Assembly (NCBI GenBank): GCA_038145075.1 | Contig: JAYQOY010000029.1 | Location: forward strand, 1-19,796 | DNA length: 19,796 nucleotides | Reading direction: 5' to 3' | Origin: TMED14 sp038145075 | Lineage (GTDB): Bacteria > Bacteroidota > Bacteroidia > Flavobacteriales > Schleiferiaceae | Shown: positions 5,578 through 14,547 of the stretch, one piece after another | How the letters are laid out: every line of letters begins with the position of its first letter | How positions within the stretch are numbered: position 1 is the stretch's first letter | Program-made: the position numbers and the translations under genes | Notes under the pieces: generated by a model | Databases searched by the model: none | Told to the model about the DNA's origin: nothing | What the model saw: only the letters and a program-made list of their open reading frames with translations

Positions 5578-8116
5578 CGTTCTTAAAGAAGAGCGTTCCG
5601 TCCACCGCATCCACCAAAATCACAGCATCCCGCTGAATCTGGCCTCCGAGCAGTTGCTTGGACAGTTCGTTGAGCACGCGGCGCTGCACCGTGCGCTTGA
5701 GCGGGCGCGCGCCAAAGGCAGGATCAAATCCCTCCGCAGCAATCGCCGCGACCGCATCGTTGGTGAAGTCAATGGTCACTTCTTGGTCTAGCAAACGCTT
5801 TTTGACGCCTTCCAGCTGCATTTTCACGATGCTGTTCACGTGGTTCTGGTCGAGCGCGTGAAAGCCCAGGATTTCGTCGATTCGGTTGAGGAATTCGGGC
5901 CGAAGCATTTTCTTCAACAACTCCATGACTTCGTACATGTCCTGACCCTCCATCAAAAGCTCAGAACCCAGGTTGGAAGTCATGATTACGATACTGTTAC
6001 TGAAATTGGCGGTGCGGCCCTTGTTGTCGGTCAAGCGGCCATCGTCTAAGACTTGCAGCAAAATGTTGAAGACATCGGGGTGCGCTTTTTCAATCTCATC
6101 GAGCAGAACAACAGAGTAGGGGCGTCGGCGAACTGCTTCGGTCAGCTGTCCACCTTCATCGTAGCCCACATAGCCTGGAGGTGCACCAATGAGGCGCGAA
6201 ACGGCGTGGCGTTCTTGGTATTCACTCATATCGATTCGAACCACCGCCTGTTCGTCGTCAAAGAGGAAGTCCGCCAGCGTGCGCGCCAACTCCGTCTTGC
6301 CCACCCCAGTGGGACCCAAGAATAAGAAGGAGCCAATCGGGCGGTTGGGGTCGCTCAAGCCGGCACGTGAACGGCGCAGGGCATCAGACACCGCCGAAAT
6401 AGCTTCGTCTTGTCCCACTACACGCAGGTGCAGTTCGTCTTCCAGGCGAAGGAGTTTGCTGCGCTCGCTCTCGAGCATTTTTTGAACCGGAATACCCGTC
6501 CAACGCGCGACGACTTCGGCAATGTCTTCTGCACTGACCTCTTCCTGTACCATAGGATTCTCGGTGCGTAGCGCTTGCAGGTCTTGTGCGGCTGCTGCGA
6601 GTTCCTGTTCAAGGGCGGTCAGCTGGCCGTAGCGGATTTCGGCCACCTTAGCGTATTCGCCGGCGCGTTCAGCCTGTTCGGCTTCAAAGCGCAGCTGTTC
6701 CATGCCCTCTTTGGCGCGTTGCAGGCGTTCTACAGCCTCTTTTTCCGCATTCCATTGGGCCGAAAGCTGGGCCCGCTGCTCCGACAACTCCGTCAGTTGT
6801 TGTTTCAACACCGTGAGGCGCTGCTTGTCTTCTTCGCGCTTGATGGCCTCCTGCTCAATCTCGAGCTGGGCAATCTTGCGGTCCAAATCATCCAATTCCT
6901 CCGGCTTGGAATTGATCTCCAAACGCAGCTTAGACGCCGCCTCGTCCATCAGGTCAATGGCCTTGTCGGGGAGGAAGCGGTCCGTGATGTAGCGCTGGCT
7001 GAGCAAGACGCTTTGAATCACCGCCTCGTCTTTGATGCGGACCTTGTGGTGGCCTTCGTACTTCTCCTTGATGCCGCGCAAAATGCTGATGGAGGCGTCC
7101 GTATCCGGTTCTTCCACCATCACCTTTTGGAAGCGACGTTCCAGGGCCTTGTCCTTCTCGAAGTATTTCTGGAATTCGGCTAGGGTAGTGGCGCCGACGC
7201 AGCGGAGCTCGCCACGCGCCAAGGCGGGCTTCAAAATGTTGGCCGCATCCATAGCGCCCTCACCGCCGCCTGCACCGACCAGGGTGTGAATCTCATCGAT
7301 GAAGAGGATGATGTCCCCTTCGGCTTGGGTAACCTCTTGGATAACCGCTTTCAAACGCTCCTCAAACTCGCCCTTGTACTTGGCGCCTGCAATCAGGGCC
7401 CCCATGTCGAGCGAGTAGATTTTCTTGTCCTTTAAGTTCTCCGGAATATCGCCCCGGATGATGCGGTGCGCCAGACCCTCCGCGATGGCCGTCTTGCCCA
7501 CACCGGGTTCGCCCACCAGCACGGGGTTGTTCTTCGTTCGGCGGCTTAATATCTGTAGCACGCGCCGAATCTCCTCATCCCGCCCAATTACTGGATCCAG
7601 TTTCCCGGAAGCCGCACGTTCGTTCAAGTTGATGGCGTACTTATCCAGCGACTGGTAGGTGTTCTCCGCCGAGGCGGTTTGCGCCTTCTTGCCATTGCGC
7701 AGCTGGGCGATGGCCTTTTTGAATTCGCTTTCTTGGAAGCCTTGGTCCTTCATGGCTTTGGCCAAGTTGTCCTTTCCCGTTCCCAGTCCGAGCAAGAGGT
7801 ATTCGAGGGTGAGGAACTCGTCTCCATCCTTTTTAGCCGTTTGCAACGCACGCTGGACGGCTTCTTGGGCCGAACGCCCCATATAGGGCTGACCGCCTTC
7901 AACTTTGGCGACTCGGCTCAACTCCGCTTCCGCAATTTGTTTGAGGGTCTGCCCATTCAGGCCGACCATTTTAAAGAGGTGCTCCACCAATACGGAATCC
8001 GTCTGCCAAGCGCCTAAAAATATATGGGGCGTCTCCAATGCCTGGTGACCCTGAGTGGATGCTAGAGTCTGCGCAGCTTGAAGCGCTTCTTGTGTTTTTA
8101 CCGTGAGGTTGTCCAT
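5552..8116 (-). CDS. clpB: ATP-dependent disaggregase ClpB
   Basis: ClpB is a hexameric AAA+ chaperone that, with DnaK, pulls proteins out of heat-induced aggregates in the cytoplasm. The N-terminal Clp repeat domain covers about residues 1-145. The first ATPase has Walker A GEPGVGKT (202-209) and Walker B ILFIDE. A long coiled-coil middle domain runs about 400-520, which separates ClpB from ClpA/ClpC. The second ATPase has Walker A GPTGVGKT (601-608), Walker B VVLLDE and the GYVGYDEGG pore loop. The length of 854 residues is standard. I chose the ATG at 8116 because family homology begins there; a TTG at 8134 is also in frame. The start codon lies in the 3' arm of a perfect 9-bp hairpin, and an out-of-frame ATG at 8138 opens a 55-codon overlapping frame. 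The 3' end overlaps mltG. Confidence 0.97.
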   Translation of the reverse strand: MDNLTVKTQEALQAAQTLASTQGHQALETPHIFLGAWQTDSVLVEHLFKMVGLNGQTLKQIAEAELSRVAKVEGGQPYMGRSAQEAVQRALQTAKKDGDEFLTLEYLLLGLGTGKDNLAKAMKDQGFQESEFKKAIAQLRNGKKAQTASAENTYQSLDKYAINLNERAASGKLDPVIGRDEEIRRVLQILSRRTKNNPVLVGEPGVGKTAIAEGLAHRIIRGDIPENLKDKKIYSLDMGALIAGAKYKGEFEERLKAVIQEVTQAEGDIILFIDEIHTLVGAGGGEGAMDAANILKPALARGELRCVGATTLAEFQKYFEKDKALERRFQKVMVEEPDTDASISILRGIKEKYEGHHKVRIKDEAVIQSVLLSQRYITDRFLPDKAIDLMDEAASKLRLEINSKPEELDDLDRKIAQLEIEQEAIKREEDKQRLTVLKQQLTELSEQRAQLSAQWNAEKEAVERLQRAKEGMEQLRFEAEQAERAGEYAKVAEIRYGQLTALEQELAAAAQDLQALRTENPMVQEEVSAEDIAEVVARWTGIPVQKMLESERSKLLRLEDELHLRVVGQDEAISAVSDALRRSRAGLSDPNRPIGSFLFLGPTGVGKTELARTLADFLFDDEQAVVRIDMSEYQERHAVSRLIGAPPGYVGYDEGGQLTEAVRRRPYSVVLLDEIEKAHPDVFNILLQVLDDGRLTDNKGRTANFSNSIVIMTSNLGSELLMEGQDMYEVMELLKKMLRPEFLNRIDEILGFHALDQNHVNSIVKMQLEGVKKRLLDQEVTIDFTNDAVAAIAAEGFDPAFGARPLKRTVQRRVLNELSKQLLGGQIQRDAVILVDAVDGTLFFKNVSVESHVD

Positions 8117-8139
8117 GGTTGTGGTATTTGACAACCATG
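8114..8139 (-). promoter_or_regulatory. Hairpin enclosing the clpB start codon, candidate RNA thermometer
   Basis: The perfect 9-base arms CATGGTTGT (8114-8122) and ACAACCATG (8131-8139) flank an 8-base loop. In the clpB mRNA the start AUG (8116-8114) forms the last three bases of the 3' arm, so the folded RNA would hide it. This is a sequence observation; regulatory action is inferred. The transcript start is unknown and must lie upstream for the hairpin to form. Confidence 0.5.
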
Positions 8140-8192
8140 CTTCAATTCAAATGCCGAACACAGAATCCCGATGATTCAAGCTTTAAATGCGT

Positions 8193-8232
8193 CAAATTGA
8201 CCGATTTATAGGATTATAGATGCCAAATTGAC
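8193..8232. repeat. Direct repeat CAAATTGAC, two copies 31 bp apart upstream of clpB
   Basis: CAAATTGAC occurs at 8193-8201 and 8224-8232, a start-to-start distance of 31 bp, about three helical turns. On the minus strand it reads GTCAATTTG. It sits 75-120 bases upstream of clpB and could bind a regulator. I could not identify a convincing clpB -7 element; GGCATTTG with a TTG 21 bases upstream is the nearest match. Confidence 0.35.
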
Positions 8233-8261
8233 ACATGGATATGTATGTAGTTGGCTAGAAT

Positions 8262-8293
8262 AAAAAACGCCGCGACCCTGGGGGCCGCGGCGT
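8262..8293 (-). terminator. Rho-independent terminator of the T9SS cargo gene
   Basis: ACGCCGCG (8267-8274) pairs with CGCGGCGT (8286-8293), and the inner CCC/GGG can extend the stem after one mismatch. On the minus strand a run of T residues (8267-8262) follows. It lies about 25 bases past the stop codon of the secreted protein gene. Confidence 0.88.
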
Positions 8294-8316
8294 GCTAGAA
8301 CGTGTGAGTTCTGCGT

Positions 8317-11300
8317 TTAGTGCTGTACGATAAACTTGCGAGTCAATGACTGTCCATCCACGGTAACCTCCATCATGTAGAGGCCACCAGCCCAGGCGCT
8401 AGCGTCAAAGTCTACACGGTTGTAGCCTTCTTCGCCTTTCACAGAGCCGTCGCTGACGACTTGGCCCAAGCTGTTTGTGATGGTGTATCCGACTACGGTA
8501 GGCTTCACGGTGTTGAACATGAAGGAACCTTGTCCGCTCAGAGGGTTGGGGGAGACGTGGCCCAGGAAGAATCCGGGGATTTCCACTTCTGCAACACCGA
8601 TACCTACGATATCAGCAGGCGTGCCAAAGGGAGCCTCTTCCAAACAGAAGTCATCTACGGCCCAACCGGGTCCATCAATCGTGTAGTCAGACCCAAAGCG
8701 GAAGCGGAAGACCAGCTTACCAGGGTTGGCAACGGTGAACTTCAGGGTAGAGTTTGTGTAGCCGTTCGTATTGCCGCTCCAACCTGGTCGGACGATGTCC
8801 AGACTGGTTACGTGAACGGTGTTGTACCACAAGCCGTTGGTCAACGTGTTACCGAGGGTGTACCACGTAATACCGCCGTCGTACGACCAGTCGACGCTAC
8901 CACCGTCGTGGTAGAGCTCGGAAATCATGTTGTGGTTGAAGTTCATGATGTACGTCTTGCTCGTATCCAGTACGAAGAATGGCGTGTGCAAGGCAGACTG
9001 ACCCGTATGGTGGTAGTTGCTGTCCAAACGTGTCATCCAAGCTTTAGTGCCACTGGCTGCCGTGTTTATACCCGTTTGGTTGGGTGTTCCAAACTCCCAA
9101 TCGTGGTCGAGCAATTTGTTGGTGGTATGCAAAGGCAACCATAGGGGTACCGTAGGATCTTCAAAGTCGTTACAGTAGCCGTTGCCGGTGCTGATGGTGA
9201 CTTCGTCCAAGGTGGTTACGGGCAAGCAAGCCACGTCGTCCGAGGTCAAATTGTCCTGCTTGTTGTTAGGACGGGCTGTTTCCACACAGATGGTGTAGGT
9301 ACCTGCACCTTGGTTGACCCAAACTTGCTCAAAGTCGTACCACTGACGCTGTCCACGAAGCATGGGGGCAGGGTTGCCCGTGATCTTGTTCTTGAATACA
9401 ACGGTTTCGTAGTTCGACCAGGTACCGCCGTTCACTTGGAAGCGAACCAAGCAGCTGTCCAGTTTCTTCGCACCGGTGTTCTCGATTCGAACACGAATGT
9501 GCGACGTATCGCCAGGAATAACAATGTATTCCTTCGTATCAACTTCGATAGGAGAAGCCGAGTTCTGGGGTGGTACGTAGACTTCAAAGTCGTCGATCGC
9601 CCAGCCCTTGGCTGAGGAGCCTGCTGCGGATACCATTCGGAAGCGCAAGCTGATGGGGTTTGGAGAGAAGTTCCAAACGTTCAACGGAATAGAAGAGGTA
9701 ATCCACTGCCCGGAGGTGCTACCGGCCCAGCCTGGAGAGTTGAGGGACTGAACTGAAGGGGAACCGTAGTTGGAGCCGTACCAGTTGTAGCCCACAGCCA
9801 CAGCCGCGTTGCCCAGTGTGTTCCAGTTACCGTTTTGGAAGTATTCTACCACGCCGCCATCCGTAGGCGTAAAGTCAAACTTGTGCTTGAAGCGGAGTTC
9901 TGCGGAGACCACCGTGTCAAAGTTGGTCAGGGTAGGAATGCGCAGGATTTCCGTCTTACCAGGCTGGTAGTTGTCTGTCAAGCCCGTAACCCAACAGTTG
10001 GTACCTGATGCGGCGCCGTTAAAGCCACCCCCTTTTGCTGGAGTACCGAATTCCCACATCTGCAGGGTTCCAGGGCCACCTTGGGCAAAGAAGCCGGTTT
10101 CATCCCCCACACAGTTGTCAAAGTTCACAGGGCCGAATGAAATGGGGTAGGACGTTGCACCTGAAGAAGTCTTAGAGGCCGTATCGTTGATGGCCATGGC
10201 GTCTCCCGTCAAGGTCGTCCAGGCCTTCACCTCAAAGTCACCGACATAGTACGTCGGGGGCGTGGTCACAGTGATGGTACCCTCAGCACCCGGAGCCAAG
10301 CTGCCTGAATAGGTTGTTGTGTACGTACCCGTGTTGCTAGGTGTACAGAGGTCGTTGATTTGATACGTAACGGGAATTCCGGACTTCGTAGCCGTACCGT
10401 AGTTCCGCACCTTGATGACTACGTTTTGTGGGTTCGTGAGGTTTACGGAATTCAACGGGCTCGTGACGATGGATACGCCGACATCCGTGGCAGGTTGGTC
10501 ATAAATCATCAAGTCGTCAATAGCAATGTCCGCCAAGTCTCCAGAACCCGTCTTACGAGCGAGGATGCGAATCTTAACGACGTCACCTGCGTAGGCGGAC
10601 AGATCGACCATTTTGTACTTCCAGTCGTCTACTTCACCGGTTTGTTGAGCGCCTGAGATAGGCGCACCCGTTACGGTTTGCCAGCTGTTGCTGCCGTCGG
10701 GTACAACTTGGACATTCAAAATGTTCACGTCCGCACCGAACATGTGGTACCAGAAGGTCAATACAGGGGTGGTCATGGCAGATAGATCCACACAACGCGT
10801 GGTTGCGAAGAGCGCCGCAGGGCTGTTGTTGCCGTAACTCGCCTCCGTGTAGAGGTAGTTTCCGCTACGCGTGCGATTCCAACGAGGACCGGTATTGAAA
10901 GTCGGTGTCAGCGCAGAGCCTACCTGCCAAGCATAGTCTGCCGTCTGAGGAGCAGGTAAGGCTTCCCAATCCGGGGTATTGAACGTACCGGGATTGCCGG
11001 ATGTACCATTGCCAGCACTCCAGCCCGTTCCATCAAAGGTTTGGATATGGGGGAACTGCGTAATGGGTGCAATGTGTTCGATAAAGAAGAAGCCAAGGGT
11101 GTCGTTGCTGGTATTGGGGTCGCCAGGAGCCTCGGACCACACATAGATGTGGTAGTTGGCGTAAGCACTCAGGTTGGCCTTGGGGGTGAAGGTGTACGAC
11201 GTGGTGTCACCCAAGTTCAAGGTGGTGTAGATCGTATCGCGAGAAACCACCGTCGTGTTGGTATTCAAGTTCTTGACCGAGAAGGCTACAGGAATGGTAT

Positions 11301-13128
11301 CGATGGGGAAGAAACCTTCCGAGCGTAAGTGGATGCGGACATCTTCCGTTGCCGTGTATTGACAGAAGCCGTTTTGAGGCTTGTACATGGCCAACATTTC
11401 AATATCCGCGGGGTCTGGTTCATAGACAGAGATGTCGTCGATGGCCATGTCGCCCAGGTCGTTGGAAGCCGTATTGGCCTTATTGCCCAAGAAGCGGATG
11501 CGGATAATTTGATCCAAATAGGGATCCAAGTTCACCAGGGCTTTTTGCCAGGGGTCGTTTTGGTTGGTTTGCTGCTGACCGGGAATCAACATGACACCAA
11601 CTACCCACTTGGGGGTTACGGAACCTGTGTCAATGTCGACACGCAAGTTGCCCATGTCGGCGCCGTACTTGTGGTACCAGAACTCTAAAACAGCGTGGTT
11701 CAAGCCTGTGAGCTTGATACAGGGAGTAATGAGGGTGGTGTTGTTGTTGGTACTTCCCTGAGAAGCTTCGGTGTAGACATACTTGCCACCACCCGTAGTG
11801 TGGTCGCCTAAGGGACCTGTATTTAAGGTGCCCGTTTGGCCGATACGTATAGACCATGCAAAACCCGTAGATGTCGTGTTGGGCGACACTTGCCAGTTCT
11901 TGCCGGACGGCGGGTTTCCTTGAGGGAAGGTCCCTCGGTGGGCCGTTCCGGTGGCCCCCGTTCCAGAGCCAGGTATCCAATCTATGCTGGAGAAGTTTTC
12001 CGTCCACGGGAAATTAGTCACGAGGTACGGGAAACTATTCGGTGTTGTAGTTCCGCAAATAGCGGGAGGCGAAGGGTCAATCCAAAACGTATTATTCAGC
12101 GGCGTTGAGCTCAGAGAGGGCACACGCACAACGTTTGGACAGGCACAGTCAAAAATTTCTACATACCAGTCCACGGAATCCCCGACGGTCAAACTTGAGA
12201 TGGTATAGAAATATTCAGCCGAGTCAGGACAAGAGGTAGAAATAGAGGCGGTCATCTGAACCGTGGTCCACGATCCTCCATTCAGGCGGTGGTGCAAGAG
12301 AACGGAGTCCACACCAGATTCTAAGTCGCGTGCTTTCAATCGAATCTCTTGGTTCAATTGATAGCGTGCACCAATGGGCTCTTTGCGTGGGATGAGGTTA
12401 AACGTGTAAGTTGGAGGAATCAATTCACAGGGTGCGGCTTCCACCTTCACGTTGTCCACAAACCAACCTGCGGGGTTAGCCGTGCCATAGGGAGAACGGT
12501 ATTCCAAAATGAATTGGATCTTACAGCTTGCGTAGCCTTGAGCGGTCCCGCTGGGGCCGTTGCCAATAATGCTGGAAATGTCAAAGGTCTCGCCCACCCA
12601 CCACGTTGCGGAAGGCGCTACACCTGTACCTGCGGTGGTCAAGCCGCCCCAGTAGGGCGAGTTGTTGGGGTTGGCGTAGGAAAGTTCGTTGAAGTAGCCC
12701 GTTGAGTTGAAGCCTCCAGAGGTACCGCGGTAATGCGTGCTGTTAAGACGCGTCCAGGTGGCGCCGTTATTGTTAGAGACGCGAACATAGGCCTGTTGTC
12801 CAAAGTGGACTTTACAGATCTGGTCAAAAGTCAAGCGGACGAAAATGTTACCCGTAGTTGCGAAGGCATCGGTTTCAAAAATGACCGAGTCAAACGGAAC
12901 AATTTTCGCGTGGTAGCTATTTGGAGCGGACACTGAAAATGCGGACGTGTCGTTCCAATATGGAATGGTAGTACCGGGCGTGGTATGAAAGGTCGTTACC
13001 GAGTCTGGACCAGAGGGTGGATCAAACTTTTCATGGAAAACCACAGTGATGGGGCTAGTCTGCGCCATGGCGCTCCAAGATGCAATAAACACGAGGGCAG
13101 AGAGGACGCGTCGGATGCGATGTTTCAT
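8317..13128 (-). CDS. Very large modular secreted protein with T9SS C-terminal sorting domain
   Basis: A 1603-residue secreted or surface protein. Residues 1-22 form a Sec signal peptide with cleavage expected after AMA. Five beta-sandwich modules (MAM/jelly-roll-like) lie at about 30-228, 375-567, 695-875, 1000-1185 and 1320-1495. Each ends with a similar D-D/N-hydrophobic motif such as MAIDDISVY, IAIDDLMIY, WAIDDFEVY and WAVDDFCLE. Between them are Ig-like or CARDB-like segments (about 235-345, 570-690, 880-990, 1190-1300). The last 84 residues are a type A T9SS sorting domain, with SPNPLSG at its start and a WAGGLYMMEV...TRKFIVQH end. No catalytic motif was recognised, so adhesion or matrix binding is a guess. 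I chose the ATG at 13128 because the signal peptide starts there and the -7 element overlaps earlier in-frame ATGs. It has its own promoter and terminator. Confidence 0.9.
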   Translation of the reverse strand: MKHRIRRVLSALVFIASWSAMAQTSPITVVFHEKFDPPSGPDSVTTFHTTPGTTIPYWNDTSAFSVSAPNSYHAKIVPFDSVIFETDAFATTGNIFVRLTFDQICKVHFGQQAYVRVSNNNGATWTRLNSTHYRGTSGGFNSTGYFNELSYANPNNSPYWGGLTTAGTGVAPSATWWVGETFDISSIIGNGPSGTAQGYASCKIQFILEYRSPYGTANPAGWFVDNVKVEAAPCELIPPTYTFNLIPRKEPIGARYQLNQEIRLKARDLESGVDSVLLHHRLNGGSWTTVQMTASISTSCPDSAEYFYTISSLTVGDSVDWYVEIFDCACPNVVRVPSLSSTPLNNTFWIDPSPPAICGTTTPNSFPYLVTNFPWTENFSSIDWIPGSGTGATGTAHRGTFPQGNPPSGKNWQVSPNTTSTGFAWSIRIGQTGTLNTGPLGDHTTGGGKYVYTEASQGSTNNNTTLITPCIKLTGLNHAVLEFWYHKYGADMGNLRVDIDTGSVTPKWVVGVMLIPGQQQTNQNDPWQKALVNLDPYLDQIIRIRFLGNKANTASNDLGDMAIDDISVYEPDPADIEMLAMYKPQNGFCQYTATEDVRIHLRSEGFFPIDTIPVAFSVKNLNTNTTVVSRDTIYTTLNLGDTTSYTFTPKANLSAYANYHIYVWSEAPGDPNTSNDTLGFFFIEHIAPITQFPHIQTFDGTGWSAGNGTSGNPGTFNTPDWEALPAPQTADYAWQVGSALTPTFNTGPRWNRTRSGNYLYTEASYGNNSPAALFATTRCVDLSAMTTPVLTFWYHMFGADVNILNVQVVPDGSNSWQTVTGAPISGAQQTGEVDDWKYKMVDLSAYAGDVVKIRILARKTGSGDLADIAIDDLMIYDQPATDVGVSIVTSPLNSVNLTNPQNVVIKVRNYGTATKSGIPVTYQINDLCTPSNTGTYTTTYSGSLAPGAEGTITVTTPPTYYVGDFEVKAWTTLTGDAMAINDTASKTSSGATSYPISFGPVNFDNCVGDETGFFAQGGPGTLQMWEFGTPAKGGGFNGAASGTNCWVTGLTDNYQPGKTEILRIPTLTNFDTVVSAELRFKHKFDFTPTDGGVVEYFQNGNWNTLGNAAVAVGYNWYGSNYGSPSVQSLNSPGWAGSTSGQWITSSIPLNVWNFSPNPISLRFRMVSAAGSSAKGWAIDDFEVYVPPQNSASPIEVDTKEYIVIPGDTSHIRVRIENTGAKKLDSCLVRFQVNGGTWSNYETVVFKNKITGNPAPMLRGQRQWYDFEQVWVNQGAGTYTICVETARPNNKQDNLTSDDVACLPVTTLDEVTISTGNGYCNDFEDPTVPLWLPLHTTNKLLDHDWEFGTPNQTGINTAASGTKAWMTRLDSNYHHTGQSALHTPFFVLDTSKTYIMNFNHNMISELYHDGGSVDWSYDGGITWYTLGNTLTNGLWYNTVHVTSLDIVRPGWSGNTNGYTNSTLKFTVANPGKLVFRFRFGSDYTIDGPGWAVDDFCLEEAPFGTPADIVGIGVAEVEIPGFFLGHVSPNPLSGQGSFMFNTVKPTVVGYTITNSLGQVVSDGSVKGEEGYNRVDFDASAWAGGLYMMEVTVDGQSLTRKFIVQH

Positions 13129-13159
13129 CGAGGTGTATTTTGGGAATGTCCGCATTCTC

Positions 13160-13167
13160 CAAATATA
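13160..13167 (-). promoter_or_regulatory. -7 element of the T9SS cargo gene
   Basis: TATATTTG on the minus strand is a perfect TAnnTTTG match, 31 bases before the ATG at 13128. The expected -33 position, which falls at the end of the FAH gene, shows no clear TTTG. The gene therefore seems to be transcribed separately from the operon upstream of it. Confidence 0.6.
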
Positions 13168-13189
13168 CACTTTTAGATGTCTGATTGGA

Positions 13190-13795
13190 CTACCGAATTC
13201 TCAATCGCAGTAAGCTTTTGCCATCTAATTTGGCTTCCAATTCATCTCCTTGAGACACCGGGCCAACTCCCGCGGGCGTGCCCGTGAAGAGCAAGTCTCC
13301 TGTTTTGAGGGTGAAATACTGGCTTACATGAGCAATTAATGCCTCCAACGGAAAGAGGAAATCTCGGGTGTTGCCCGCTTGCACTTCGGTGCCATTTTTC
13401 AGCAAAGAAATGTCGTGAAACCCAGGCTCAATGGGGCCTTTGACCCACTCGCCTAGAACGGCAGAGCCGTCAAATCCTTTCGCTTTTTCCCAAGGCAAGC
13501 CTTTGGACTTTAGCTTGGATTGAAGATCTCGGGCTGTAAAGTCCAGACCCACGGTCATGGCGTCAACGTAGGACCATGCGAATTCGGGCTCAATAAATTT
13601 CCCGACACGACCGATGCGTACGACCCATTCCACCTCATGGTGAATATCTGAGGACCAGGTAGGTATGACGAAGGGCAGGCGGGGCTGAAGAATCGCCGAA
13701 TCGGGCTTGCAAAAAACGACCGGTTCCTCCGGAACGACGTTGCCCAGTTCCGTAGCGTGGTCGCGGTAATTCCGCCCGATGCAGAGGATTTTCAT
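13190..13795 (-). CDS. Fumarylacetoacetate hydrolase (FAH) family protein
   Basis: A 201-residue single-domain FAH-fold enzyme, near the size of the YcgM/FAHD1 type, which act as acylpyruvate hydrolases, oxaloacetate decarboxylases or hydroxyhepta-dienedioate isomerases. The metal-binding acids are visible as E54 and E56 in HHEVEWVV and D85 in GLDFTARD. The GRNY motif opens the protein and LFTGTPAGVGP lies near the C-terminus. The exact substrate cannot be told from sequence. It is the last gene of an operon: its ATG overlaps the stop of the exonuclease gene by 4 bases. A functional link to the E2 gene two steps upstream, through oxoacid metabolism, is possible but unproven. Confidence 0.9.
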   Translation of the reverse strand: MKILCIGRNYRDHATELGNVVPEEPVVFCKPDSAILQPRLPFVIPTWSSDIHHEVEWVVRIGRVGKFIEPEFAWSYVDAMTVGLDFTARDLQSKLKSKGLPWEKAKGFDGSAVLGEWVKGPIEPGFHDISLLKNGTEVQAGNTRDFLFPLEALIAHVSQYFTLKTGDLLFTGTPAGVGPVSQGDELEAKLDGKSLLRLRIR

Positions 13796-14547
13796 CGCAT
13801 GTTCAGCCGAATGGCCGTAAGGATTTTCTTGGTGTACAAGGGGAAGTCGGCGTTCTGAATCCAGCTGTAGTATCCGGGGTCTTTTTCCAGGACGCTCGCA
13901 ACCGTTTGGCCTTTGTATTTGCCGAAGGAAAACTGCTCAATGCCCTCCTTGTTGTAGGTGATGAAGCCAGCAAAGTCGGCAGCTTGGTGCATGTTGCTGA
14001 ATTCGGCAAGACCGGCGACACTTTCGGGAAGATCGCTGTAGCGCTCTACCTGGGCGCGGAGCACATTCAAGGTCGCTCGGACATCCGCTTCTGCATTGTG
14101 TGCATTCACGAGTTCTTCTTCGCAGTAAAACTTCAGAGCGGCCGAAAGCGTGCGCTGCTCCTTCTTGTGAAAGATGTTTTGGACATCTACGGCATGTACT
14201 TTTCGCAAATCCAAATCCACCTCTGCGCGCAGCATTTCCTCGGCGAGCAAGGGAATGTCAAAGCGGTTGGAGTTGTAGCCGGCTACATCGCAGTCCTTCA
14301 TAAAGGCTGCGATTTCAGGGGCAAGCTCCTTGAAGGAAGGGCTGTTGGCGACCATGTCGTCGGTAATGCCGTGAATGGCACTGGCGGACGCAGGAATGGG
14401 CATTCCAGGATTCACGCGCCATATTTTAGTCGTCTCCGTTCCGTTCGGTTCCACTTTGATAACGCACATCTCGACGATGCGGTCACTGACGACTTGGACC
14501 CCAGTGGTTTCCAAGTCAAATACGCAAAGTGGCCGTTGAAGCTTCAT
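13792..14547 (-). CDS. DnaQ-family 3'-5' exonuclease with C-terminal DUF3820-like domain
   Basis: A 251-residue protein with a DEDDh exonuclease domain like DNA polymerase III epsilon. The metal-binding residues are D11 and E13 (DLETTG), D97 (NRFDIPLL), H150 and D155 (HNAEADVRAT). They predict hydrolysis of single-stranded or mismatched DNA ends, or of RNA. Residues about 205-240 (FSFGKYKGQTV then YYSWI) resemble the small DUF3820 domain, which is also found fused to such exonucleases in other Bacteroidota as far as I recall. It is probably not the replicative epsilon subunit; a stand-alone exonuclease is more likely. I chose the ATG at 14547, which shares a base with the E2 stop (TGATG); an in-frame start at 14571 would overlap E2. 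It overlaps the FAH gene by 4 bases downstream. Confidence 0.9.
   Translation of the reverse strand: MKLQRPLCVFDLETTGVQVVSDRIVEMCVIKVEPNGTETTKIWRVNPGMPIPASASAIHGITDDMVANSPSFKELAPEIAAFMKDCDVAGYNSNRFDIPLLAEEMLRAEVDLDLRKVHAVDVQNIFHKKEQRTLSAALKFYCEEELVNAHNAEADVRATLNVLRAQVERYSDLPESVAGLAEFSNMHQAADFAGFITYNKEGIEQFSFGKYKGQTVASVLEKDPGYYSWIQNADFPLYTKKILTAIRLNMR

Noticed and set aside
8461..9144. Open frame of 227 codons on the plus strand inside the T9SS cargo gene
   Set aside because: It is antisense to the sorting domain and module 5, which have clear family features, and it has no recognisable protein signature or promoter.
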